Part shown: positions 1 to 8,835 of the stretch, one piece after another
Layout: every line of letters begins with the position of its first letter
Numbering within the stretch: the first letter of the stretch is position 1
Assembly (NCBI GenBank): GCA_020024775.1
Contig: JAHHTF010000009.1
Coordinates: 1-28,968, forward strand
Source: Ureaplasma sp.
GTDB lineage: Bacteria; Bacillota_I; Bacilli_A; Mycoplasmatales; Mycoplasmoidaceae
Direction of reading: 5' to 3'
DNA: 28,968 bases
The notes under the pieces: model-generated
Told to the model about the DNA's origin: nothing
The model's input: only the letters and a program-made list of their open reading frames with translations
Databases searched by the model: none
Translations under genes and position numbers: made by a program

Positions 1-263
1 TTGTTAGAATTGTTTTATTATTGTGGTTCCCCACAAAATTTCTTAAACACCCTAATTGTATAAAATTATTCGAAGAAAAGAGTAAGGTTTTTAAGTTACT
101 CTCTAATTACACTTATAATGAGAAAGAACTAAAAACAAACAAAATATCTAAACAAACAATAATTAAATTCTAAAACAATTTCATACTATCTTGTTGTTTC
201 TAAACTAACATTATGAGAATGCAACTGTTTTAGAATGGACAACTAATGAAATGTTCAAACTTA
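1..263. other. Intergenic left edge, no gene seen
   Basis: No open reading frame with a start and a ribosome binding site is visible here. A 22-nt segment at 53-74 recurs with one mismatch at 1318-1339, in the promoter region of the lipoprotein starting at 1275, so the far left may be upstream DNA of another leftward gene lying outside the window. A plus-strand TATAAT lies at 114-119 with no gene behind it. An 11-bp inverted repeat has arms at 167-177 and 226-236. Confidence 0.5.
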
Positions 264-303
264 ACAAAAACAAAAACCAACTTATCAAAGTTGATAAATT
301 GGT
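264..303 (-). terminator. Rho-independent terminator of the 321-aa lipoprotein gene
   Basis: The arms at 276-287 and 292-303 form a 12-bp stem with one mismatch and a 4-nt loop. On the minus strand a T-rich run (TTTTGTTTTTGT) follows. It starts a few bases after the stop codon at 310. Its sequence resembles the terminator of the paralogous gene at 20520-20551, so gene and terminator were probably duplicated together. Confidence 0.8.
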
Positions 304-309
304 AATTTT

Positions 310-1275
310 CTAGTTAAGACCTAAACCATTTTCATAACTTAAATTAAGAAAAGCTTGTAATTTATTTTGTAGGTCTGCCAATGTTAAATTAGTAACAGTT
401 TCATTCGCATCTGTTGGTGAATGTTGAAATGCATATTCATATAGCCCACTTGCATTTGGAACTAATTCATATCTATAATCATTTTTAAATGTTTGTTTAT
501 TGTTAGATAAATCTACACCAGAATATGTTATACTACATGTTAATTCTGAACCATTTAATGTCATTAGTCCTGTCGATTCAGGTTTATCTAAATTTTTATC
601 TAATATTTCTTTAAGCCCTTGTTTTAAGAACCCATCATATAAATCACATAAAAGATTATAATCAATTTTAGGCTCTATTGTGGATGATGGTTCATATCTA
701 ACTTCTGGAAATTGTGGTGGTTGATAATCAGGTTTGTATCTATCTTCAACAATATATCACATACCAAGTTCTCTTTTTAACTGGAATAATGTATATTCTC
801 TAACTTCCTGAACTGGAGTATTAGGGTCACTTGAATAATCATTTGAAGCATAGTGATATAAACCATTTTCAATTGGTTTTAATAAATATACAGATACACT
901 TTTTGCAGAACTTATCCCAGGTTGAGATTTGCTTGCTGGAGATACTTGATCTTGTCTTCATTGAACATCAATGTTTATAGTTAATTGATAATCTTCCAAA
1001 GATACTGTGACATCTCTTTTTAATATTTCTGCATCACCTAAACCTACAGTATAATAAGCTAAAAATCCATTACGTAATTGAATTAAATTTGCTGGAGTGA
1101 ATTTAGATTTAATATCAGCAGCTGGACGATAAACAAGATTAGGATCATTAGGAGCTATTGTTTGACTATGAGAACTAGAACCACAAGACGTTGATGCTAA
1201 TGCAATTGTTGTAGGAACTGCTGCTAAAGCTAATGCTGAAAATGTTCCTAATAAAATTTTAGATTTTAATTTCAT
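310..1275 (-). CDS. Surface lipoprotein, MKLKSK family, two-domain (321 aa)
   Basis: Predicted membrane-anchored surface lipoprotein of unknown function. The start at 1275 follows AAAGGAGAA. Residues 1-30 are a basic plus hydrophobic signal peptide ending STS before Cys31, the expected lipidated residue. The frame crosses TGA codons at 757 and 958, read as Trp, with no other stop. The mature part seems to be an internal duplication: both halves start with a Y-x-P...I motif (VYRPAADI; VRYEPSSTI), then a helix with GFL, a beta stretch, and a G-L-Y-x-Y motif followed by a V..(L)TL..L..L helix. The closest relative in the window is the 318-aa protein at 20564-21520, with the same signal peptide and domain order. 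No enzymatic motif was seen. The family assignment rests on this paralogy only. Confidence 0.85.
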
Positions 1276-1304
1276 AATATTCTCCTTTATAAAAATGTCT
1301 TAGG

Positions 1305-1310
1305 ATTATA
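1305..1310 (-). promoter_or_regulatory. -10 element (TATAAT) of the 321-aa lipoprotein gene
   Basis: A perfect TATAAT on the minus strand lies 29 nt upstream of the start at 1275, leaving a short leader that includes the AAAGGAGAA ribosome binding site. No convincing -35 was seen. A second AT-rich candidate (TATACAAT) lies just upstream, within the segment that recurs at 53-74. Confidence 0.5.
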
Positions 1311-1376
1311 ATCTCTATAATTGTATAAAATTATTTGAATAATAAAACATTATTTTGACATAGAATAATTGCACTA

Positions 1377-2495
1377 TTATTTAGTAACAAAATAAACAAT
1401 AATAGCTATTAGTATTAATACAATAACAATTGCTATTGCACAATATAAAAATATTCTTGTTTTTTTATATTTATTAACTGCAACTTGAATATTTTGTTGT
1501 TTATTATCAAAGTCTTTATCTTCTAAATATTTTTCTATTCATAATGGTTCATTAGATAGACTTTGATATTCCATTAGTTCTTCTTCTAATTCAATGATGT
1601 TTGAATAACGATATTTAATATTATTTCTTTTAGATGCTGTGGCTCTGTAAATAATATTATCAATTTGAATTGGAACATCTTTTCTCATATTTGAAATAGT
1701 TGGAATATCATAAGTTAATCATAGTTCAACTTTTTGTTTATCTGATAATGTTTTACTTTTGAATTGCTCAAATGGATATTTAAAAGTAAGCATCTCATAC
1801 AAAATTACCCCAATTGCATGAATATCTAATTGTGGTGTTACAATCTTTGAGAATTGTTCCATTTGTTCATTGGTATTTAGTTTTCTAACTTTTCTATTTA
1901 GTTTTAAAATATCAGGAGAACTATAATAGAAACTACAGAACAAATCTTCTTCTTTTGTATACACTTGATTTTCTTGAATAATTGTTGAAATTCCAAAGTC
2001 AATTAATTTCACATTATTATGAATATCAATCAAAATATTCTGAGGTTTAATATCTCTATGGATGATTTGACAATCTTTATTGTTATGTAATACTTTAACC
2101 CCTTTAATGATTTGCAATACAATATAAATCACTTCATCTAAAGTTAAAGGAAAGTTTTGATTAATATATTGTTTTAAATCTTGAGAAATAAATTTCTCTT
2201 GAATCAAATAAAAATAATTATCTTCAATTGCATAATCAATTCTTTTAATAATGTTTTTATTAGTGTAGTCCAAACTATCAAAAATCTTTTGTTCATCAAA
2301 AAATTTCTTATCAGAGTTGTCATCTAATAAATTAATTTTAACAACCTTGATTAAGATTCTGTCTTTAGAGTTCTTTAAATCAATAGCATCAAATAAACAA
2401 GATAGTCCACCATCTTGTCATCATTTGATAATCTTATATCTTTTTAAAATAACCTTATTAATCAGTGCATCTTTTTCAGCTTGACTAAAATTCAT
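1377..2495 (-). CDS. prkC: Membrane-anchored Ser/Thr protein kinase, PASTA-less (372 aa)
   Basis: Hanks-type serine/threonine kinase that phosphorylates proteins at the inner face of the membrane, opposed by the phosphatase encoded just upstream. The N lobe has the ATP-anchoring lysine in IKVVKI; the catalytic loop HRDIKPQN is at about residues 146-153 and the DFG metal site at 166-168. The C lobe ends with the usual ATASKR..KYRYSN segment. A single hydrophobic helix fills residues 349-370 and the protein ends two residues later, so no extracellular PASTA sensor exists, unlike firmicute PrkC. TGA codons at 1542, 1719, 2418 and 2421 read as Trp. The start overlaps the end of stp by 11 nt behind AGGGG. 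The order gmk..stp-prkC matches, as I recall, M. genitalium MG107-MG109. It is the last gene of the operon; no strong terminator was seen before 1275. Confidence 0.92.
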
Positions 2496-3207
2496 AATGT
2501 ACCCCTAAACTAATATCATCTAAGCTCCCATTTTTGATTGCTTGATTAATTGCATACTTAACAAATTTTTTTGCACTAAAGTTTTTTGAATAATCATATG
2601 AATATAAATCAAAGAATTTGTATAATCCATCTGAACAACAAATGATTATATCAGTCGGTTTATAATCATATGTTTTCATGTCGTATTTAAAAATATGATT
2701 TGATTTTGTATCAACATATCTAGTTAACGATTCTAGGTGTTCAATATATTTAGGGTGGATTTGTTGTACCCCTTTTTCTTCAAAATAGTTTCTTAAAGTG
2801 TGATCTTTAGTTAAACACTTTACAATATTATCTGAAACTAAATAAGTTCTTGAATCCCCTAGATTAAAGTTAATAATCTTATTGTTATAAATAATGTTGA
2901 CACACAATGTACAAGCCATTTCTTGCTTAGATTCATCATTGTTAATAAAATTATTAAAAGCTACAATAATCTCTTGTAGGATTGATTCAAATCATTGCTT
3001 AGGATCTAATTTAATTAATTCAGCATGATTATCTTTTTTAAATATCTTTGTACAAATCTTACTTGCTTGTTCTGAGTAGTTACTACTACTTAGACCATCA
3101 AAAACACCAAGTAAAAAAATATCTTTACATACTTGCTTATAAAAGATATTATCTTGATTAGATTTATGTAATTTCGATTTAACAGTTTTAATCATGCTAC
3201 TATACAT
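2485..3207 (-). CDS. stp: PP2C-family Ser/Thr protein phosphatase (240 aa)
   Basis: Metal-dependent cytoplasmic phosphatase that removes phosphate from Ser/Thr proteins and counteracts PrkC. Family motifs occur in order: SNQDN (residues 16-20), GVFDG with the metal-binding Asp37, N-x-GDSR (117-120), TKDHT, CCSDGLY with Asp193, and the C-terminal LDDIS with a metal-binding Asp at 230/231. The usual DGMGGH after the first Asp is replaced by DGLSSS, as in divergent mycoplasma members. One TGA codon, at 2992, reads as Trp. The start at 3207 is preferred over the Met at 3195 because GAGGT lies at good spacing upstream of it. It overlaps rlmN by 8 nt and prkC by 11 nt, which suggests translational coupling. 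Confidence 0.93.
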
Positions 3208-4234
3208 TCTTTGACCTCAACTGTCCACAAGCTGCATCAATGTTAGCACCTTTTTCTTGTCTAATAGTAGTAACTACTCCATGTTCATTTAGGATTTCAA
3301 AGAATCTACGAACCCTTTTACTTCTTTTAAATTCATGTTCATCTACTGAGTTATATGGAATTAGATTTACATAGCACAACATTCCTTTTAGTAGCTCAAT
3401 TAATTGGTATGCATGTTCATCTTGATCATTAACATTATCAAGCAACAAATATTCAAATGTGATTCTACGACTAGTTGTAGCAGTATATTTTCTACATTCA
3501 TCAATTAGTTGATAAATATTAAATGCTTTATTGATCGGCATTAATTTATCACGTAGTTCATTATTAGGAGCATGTAATGAAATCGCTAGCCCTGTTTGGG
3601 GATGCTTCGTTCAGAAGTCTTGTAATCTATTAACTAGACCACAAGTACTAACGGTTACTTTTCTAGCCCCAATCATTAATCCTTTTGGTTCATTAATAAT
3701 TGTTAAAAATTTAGATACATTATCAAAGTTATCTAATGGTTCACCAATTCCCATTACTACAATGTTAGTAATGTTACCTAACTTTCAATCATCTAACATC
3801 TTTTGAATACTTAAAATTTGGTTTACAATTTCACATGCTTCTAGGTTTCTTTTCTTTTTTAATAAACCACTAGCACAAAACTTACATCCCATGTTACAAC
3901 CTACTTGGGATGTTACACAAACACTATATCCATAATTGAATTTCATTAATACAGATTCGATCTTATTTCCATCTGTTAATTTAAATAAAAACTTCTTTGT
4001 TCCATCAACCTTATCTTCTTGTAGAATATCTACTTCTAAAGGTTTGATTTCTTCAAAGTGGTCTTTAATAAATTCTTTATTGATTTTAGAAATGTTATTC
4101 ATTGAATCTAAATCAAAAACTCTTTTCTTATAGATTCAATCAAATAATTGTGTAGCTAAATATTTCTTAATATTATGTGATTCAAAGTATTCAGATAACT
4201 CTGATAATGTATAGTTTAAAATATTAGTTTTCAT
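3200..4234 (-). CDS. rlmN: 23S rRNA (A2503-C2)/tRNA (A37-C2) methyltransferase RlmN (344 aa)
   Basis: Radical-SAM methyltransferase that methylates C2 of adenine in 23S rRNA and some tRNAs. The iron-sulfur cluster motif CNMGCKFC gives Cys113, Cys117 and Cys120 in the expected CxxxCxxC spacing. The N-terminal region (LSEYFESHNIKKYLATQLFDWIYKK) and the C-terminal segment with a conserved Cys (AACGQL) also fit the family, as does the length. In-frame TGA at 3611, 3785 and 4136, among others, read as Trp. The start at 4234 overlaps the end of gmk by 11 nt with only a weak AAAGAA site, so translation is probably coupled. Its place between gmk and stp differs from M. genitalium as I remember it. 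Confidence 0.93.
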
Positions 4235-4796
4235 TTTGTTCTTTTAAAATGATGTTTCTGATTTCTTGTGCAGCTCTATCAACATCATCATTGATTACCA
4301 CATAATCATATTTAGATTTATATTCTAATTCTTTAGCTGCAATGGCGATTCTATGATCTTTTTCTTCTTGGGTTTCTGTACCGCGTTTATTTAGTCTTTC
4401 AACTAAATCATTAATTGAAGGGGGAGCAATGAAGATAGATACTAAATCTTCTTTTTTAGTGTTTTCAAAGATTTGCAAAGCACCTTGGATTTCAATCTCT
4501 AATAAAACAGATTTGTTGCTATCAAAGATTCTTTTGATTTCAGATTTTCTAGTACCATATTTGTTTCCAGCAAATTCAGCTCATTCTAACATTTCATGAT
4601 TCTGGATTGCTTTATCAAAATCTTCATGAGATACAAAATAATAGTTTACATTATTCACTTCATCTTCACGTTTCTTACGTGTAGTCATTGAAATCGAATA
4701 ACATAAATTTAGTTGTTCATCATCAATAAAAGTTTCAATTAATGTTCTTTTACCAACTCCTGATGGACCACTGATTAAAAATAATTTATTTTGCAT
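4224..4796 (-). CDS. gmk: Guanylate kinase (190 aa)
   Basis: Cytoplasmic enzyme that phosphorylates GMP to GDP with ATP. The P-loop GPSGVGKRT is at residues 10-18; the GMP-binding region contains SMTTRKKREDEVNNVNYYF, close to the family STR.PR.gE..G.dY.F. The lid/C-terminal part has RLNKRGTE followed by an E-Y-KYDYVVIND segment typical of guanylate kinases. The length is normal. One TGA at 4581 reads as Trp (AEWAEF context). The start at 4796 lies 20 nt after the preceding stop, with AAGGGG upstream. It is the third gene of the leftward operon starting at 5529. Confidence 0.95.
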
Positions 4797-4816
4797 AATT
4801 ATGTATTTGCCCCTTC

Positions 4817-5119
4817 TTAATGTTTTTTCATATATTCTAAAATTTCTTTTGGTAATTCTTTAATCTTTTGTTCTTTGATATTACTTGCAAGTTTTTCAAT
4901 TTTTCTTTTTACTTTTTGATTAACTTCAGCTGATGATGAACCTAATGAACTTTCTGTTTCTAAATAAGTAAACTCATTAAAAAACTTAGCTCCTAGTGGT
5001 AATACATCATAAACCTTTTTTAATATAATTAGTTCAAGTTCATTAACCTTATCACTTGAAAAAGATTTTGAAATAAAATAACCAATTCAAAAATAAGAAA
5101 ATAATTTTGAAAACTTCAT
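4817..5119 (-). CDS. Hypothetical protein, short N-terminal hydrophobic segment (100 aa)
   Basis: I do not recognise a family. The protein starts MKFSKLFSYFWIGYFISKSF, a basic, aromatic-rich segment that could insert in or associate with the membrane. The remainder is charged and predicted helical, ending in a lysine/glutamate-rich tail. The only Trp is encoded by TGA. The start codon overlaps the stop of the upstream gene by one base (TAATG), and gmk starts 20 nt after its stop, so it is part of the operon. The coupling and regular codon pattern support a real gene; function unknown. Confidence 0.65.
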
Positions 5120-5529
5120 TATTTTAATTCTTTGTTAGTATCAAATTTTTCTGTAAACACAGAAGTGTCTTCTGGGTTCTTAGTTGATTTATTTTTAAGA
5201 TCTTTTTCTTTTTGTTTAATTGTTTGATCTAATGATGCTTGAAGTTTCTTAAGATTTAATTTATTATTTGTAATGTATTCAGAAACTGATTTAGAATTTT
5301 GTTCTAAATAAACTTCTAGTACACTTACATAGTTAGATAACTTAACAACAGCATCTACTGTTACATTAAGTTTTTCTGATTTATAAGTAATATCTTCGAC
5401 TAAATAATCAATTTTTTTAGAAACAATATTTACTTTTCTTAAAGTAAAGAACAAGTAAATAAAAACAATAATCATGATTATTGCCAAAATTATTCCTAAA
5501 ATTACCAAAGTTTGAGTTAATGCGTTCAT
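5119..5529 (-). CDS. Single-pass membrane protein with cytoplasmic coiled coil (136 aa)
   Basis: Residues 9-30 form one hydrophobic helix (LVILGIILAIIMIIVFIYLF). Residues 35-115 are charged, Ser/Lys/Leu-rich and likely coiled coil, with a disordered acidic/Lys tail. This layout resembles the DUF948-type membrane/coiled-coil proteins, but I cannot confirm the family. It is the first gene of the leftward operon with gmk, rlmN, stp and prkC. The start at 5529 has no visible Shine-Dalgarno and lies only 8 nt from a TATAAT, so the message may be leaderless. Confidence 0.75.
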   Translation of the reverse strand: MNALTQTLVILGIILAIIMIIVFIYLFFTLRKVNIVSKKIDYLVEDITYKSEKLNVTVDAVVKLSNYVSVLEVYLEQNSKSVSEYITNNKLNLKKLQASLDQTIKQKEKDLKNKSTKNPEDTSVFTEKFDTNKELK

Positions 5530-5537
5530 AATAATTA

Positions 5538-5543
5538 ATTATA
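5538..5543 (-). promoter_or_regulatory. -10 element for the gmk-rlmN-stp-prkC operon
   Basis: TATAAT on the minus strand, 8 nt before the ATG at 5529. With the usual spacing, transcription would start at or next to the start codon, giving a leaderless mRNA, which agrees with the missing ribosome binding site. The DNA around it is very AT-rich, so chance matches are common. Confidence 0.4.
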
Positions 5544-5611
5544 TTAATTAATCTTTATAATTTGATAATAAAGATGAATAAGTTTATTATTTATAGATTT
5601 TTTAAAGACTA

Positions 5612-5649
5612 ACATATAAAAACACACCATCTATTAAGAAAGTGTGTTT
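5612..5649 (-). terminator. Terminator of the 871-aa lipoprotein gene
   Basis: The arms AAACACAC (5620-5627) and GTGTGTTT (5642-5649) pair over 8 bp with a 14-nt loop; on the minus strand a T-rich stretch (TTTTTATAT) follows. It lies about 120 nt downstream of the stop at 5768. The arm sequence is almost the same as in the terminator at 14174-14195 of a paralogous gene. Confidence 0.75.
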
Positions 5650-5767
5650 GGTTATTATAGTCTATATGTTGTATAGATATGAAACATTATATACTGAGAT
5701 TAAAAAACATATTTATACAATAGAGACGAAATAGTTAAAAAATTGAAGAGATAATTGTTTGCTTTTT

Positions 5768-8383
5768 TTAAGCAGGAATTTGAGTTTCGAAAGTGTCTAC
5801 TGGAATTAAGTAAACATAATCTTCACTTTTTGCTATTCTAACATTAGCAGATAAGTTTGGATAGTATACTCCAGTATATCCAGGAGGTCATGAAAAGGCA
5901 AATCCAAGTTTAATAGCTTTGTGGCCATTAATTGGTGGATATGTATCGAATCCTTCTCATGCACTATATCATGCAAGTTTAAGTCCTGGTTGAATAGAAC
6001 CTAAAATTTCATTAATCTTTGTAGTAACTGGTTGGCTCTTTAAAGATTGTAGATCCATGTTTTGATCTGAAATTGTATTTGCAGTAGTTTTAAGTTGTTC
6101 ATAAATTTGGTTTAACTTATCATTGTTGTTAAGAAGAATAAATTTTTCCATATTTGTCGGAATACCAGTGAAGTTAATCATTGGGTCACCATTTCATTGT
6201 TGCATTTCAGCATATGGAGATTCATCAATTGTTAAAAGAATGTTATTGTTCTTTTGATATTCTTTATCATGATAAGTAACTCTAAATGTTATGTTATAGG
6301 ATTGTTCACCAGTGTCTGGATTAACAGTCATGTATGGTGTACCTAATCATCATCATAATGGGCTTGGAGCACCTTGAACAGATGATAAGAATTCATCTAA
6401 TCCATTTACACAGTTTTTAAGTAAAACAGTTTTAATATCATTTGCAGTTTTATATCCTGTGAAGTTAGGAGCTTGTGCTGCAAATACATCATATGCTTGT
6501 TTAATTTGTTCAGCACTAATATGAAGTACTGTAGTAGGAATAGATTTTAATAATCAAGTTTCTTTAACAACTTGAGATGGAGTAATATACAAGCTTCCTG
6601 GGTATTCAGATGCTGAACCATCTACGTTGAAGATTGAACTATCTTCGAATGTGAATGATTGTTGGTCTGGGTCTGTATAGAAGTATAATCCAGAGAATTG
6701 GTATTGGTTGTTAACTTTTGGATCAAAAATTTGACATTCAGGATTAATACGAGTTTTCATGATACGAATTGGAAGATTGTTATCAGCAAAAATCTTGTTA
6801 ATTCCATCTGTACATTTTTTGAATGTTGGAGTTTCATCAGCAGATGGTTGACTGTTGAATCAATCCATGTATTCAGCTTTTTGAACTTGTCCAATAATTT
6901 CTTGTTGAACAAAAGTACTGATTTGTCTTGCAACAGCATTTGATACAACAATTGATGAAGCAATGTTTTCAATTGAACCATTTTGTAATGAAGAAGTTGG
7001 TTCAAACACAACAGCTACACTAGTTCCTGAAACATAAGGATTAGTAGATGTTTGAAGTTTAGGAGTAATCATACCATTTAAAACAATCTTAGGGCTTGAT
7101 GTTGTAAATGTTAATAAGTTTTTATCTCCTACTTTAGAAGCAGCTGCTTGATCAAAATTCATGCTTAATTGAATATTGTTAACTTGGTTACCTGAACCAA
7201 TAGTTAAGTTATAGTCAGAACAATCTTTTAATGAGTTAGCAATTTGACTATAAGTTTGGCCATACATTTTTTGGCATAATTGGTTATCAGCTGATGTTAA
7301 AGTAACTGAAACATTAACTGATAAGTTTCCTGAGTTAGAGTTAGTAACATTAATTTTGCTTGGGTCTACTTGTCAAGCATTAGCAATCCCTTGTTTGAAT
7401 GTTTCAATAATTTTAGCTTGTGCATTTTGAAGATCATTTTGAGCTTCTTGTGCATTAGGATAATTATTACATAACAATGCAGGAGATTCTTGTGATGGAC
7501 TATAAACTCCAACAGGTAATGTTTTAAAGTTTAACAATGTATTAGATGCATATTGTGCAACACTAATACCACCAGTAATTTGAGTTGGGAATGATGATGT
7601 TGATGCTAAAATACCTGAACTAATTGAGAAGTTAGGTGTATTTGTTGGATACACAACTGCATCATTATAAGTAGATGATAATCCTAATGTTACAAAATAA
7701 TGAAGGTTATCACTACCTGTATTAAATGTATCTTGTGGTAGTGTAATGTTATAAGCTGATAAATCATTATTTTTAACAAACTCTAATTGATTAACACTAT
7801 CTTGGATACTTCTAGCAGCTTGTTTCATTGAAGCTGCACTATTATCAGAAAGCATTTGAACTTGATTTTTTAAAGTAGTGTTTAATAAATCAAGGTCAGC
7901 ATTACTAATCATTACCTTTGCCGGGATTTGACTCGCTACAGATGCTTTTGTAGATAGTACATCTCCTTGAACAGATAATTCACCATCTGTTGCAATAGTT
8001 AATGGTGTAGTGCTATTTAATTTAACTGATACACTATATTTCTTAAAAGTTGAATCAGTTGGTTGTTGAGTTACCTCAACTGTTCCCACAGTAATTCCAT
8101 TAGCTATTGGTTGAACAACTTGCTCAACTGCAGTTTTAATATTACTTTGAATAGCTTCTATTGCTGTTGGAACATTAAGTCCTTGCAATGTACTTTTAAT
8201 TGCAGAACTAATTGAGTTTACAGCAGATGCATTAAGTTGGATACCACTTTGTTGTCCATTAGTTGATCCACCATCTGAAGTACCGCTTCCACAACTAGAA
8301 ACACTTGCAGCTACCGCAACAGGTGCAGCAACTGTAGCAACTGCACCAAAAGCAATTGCTATAACTTTAGATTTTTTATTCAT
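5768..8383 (-). CDS. Large modular surface lipoprotein, two N-terminal modules (871 aa)
   Basis: Predicted lipid-anchored surface protein. The start at 8383 follows AAAGGGAGAA. The signal peptide (residues 1-30) ends in VSS-Cys31. A short Gly/Ser linker leads to two modules of about 110 aa (about 48-155 and 157-270), then a C-terminal domain (about 272-871) shared with the proteins at 8836-13962 and 14213-16231. Domain landmarks are the CQ...C-x-DY pair (Cys370, Cys388), VISNAVA-like (VVSNAVARQI), FTFED..IF, WLLKSIPTTV, and an aromatic C-terminal segment with GYTGVYYP. Several TGA codons read as Trp, including three in a row at about 6347-6355. No catalytic motif was seen. It may be an adhesin or variable antigen, by analogy with mycoplasma lipoprotein families; function is inferred only. 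Confidence 0.9.
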
Positions 8384-8448
8384 GGAATTTCTCCCTTTTA
8401 TTAAAATTCTTTAATTTTTCTTTTTCTTTTCTTAGTCTTTACACAATT

Positions 8449-8454
8449 ATTATA
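8449..8454 (-). promoter_or_regulatory. -10 element (TATAAT) of the 871-aa lipoprotein gene
   Basis: TATAAT on the minus strand, in the context CGGTTATAATAATTG, about 65 nt upstream of the ATG at 8383. The leader is purine-rich and ends with AAAGGGAGAA. Unlike the two paralogs, no AT-dinucleotide tract is present, and no good -35 was seen. Confidence 0.5.
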
Positions 8455-8685
8455 ACCGATGTATTTTGATTATTATTAAAAAATATTTAGGCTAAAAATC
8501 TATAATAAAAAATTAAAAAATTGTTTTTTCATTGTCAAAGAAATCCAAAAATTTTAACCAAAAAAACCTATATCTATCCTATATTAATATATAAGAATGA
8601 TAATTTAATTAATAATGCCTTAAAGTTTCATTTTGCTATTTTGATAGATATTAGCAGAGTAGAAAATTTGTTGATTTTATATTAA
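8455..8685. other. Intergenic, nothing beyond the promoter recognised
   Basis: This is the AT-rich gap between the 871-aa lipoprotein promoter and the terminator of the 1708-aa lipoprotein gene. I see no gene, no long repeat and no structured RNA in it. Confidence 0.5.
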
Positions 8686-8724
8686 GTAAATAAAAACATA
8701 CTAGAAAATAATTCCTAGTATGTT
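8686..8724 (-). terminator. Terminator of the 1708-aa lipoprotein gene
   Basis: AACATACTAG (8695-8704) and CTAGTATGTT (8715-8724) form a perfect 10-bp stem with a 10-nt loop, followed on the minus strand by TTTTTATTT. It sits about 110 nt past the stop at 8836. Confidence 0.8.
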
Positions 8725-8835
8725 ATGTTCATTATTTTGATAAATATATTTTCTTGAATTAGGGAAAGAGAAAATATACACATGTAATAACTAATATATT
8801 AGATATAAAAGTTATGAAGTTTTATCGAGAAAATT

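Noticed and set aside
91..119. Plus-strand promoter (TATAAT at 114-119) for a small RNA
   Set aside because: The -35 is poor, no gene or terminator follows on that strand, and TATAAT is frequent by chance in this DNA.
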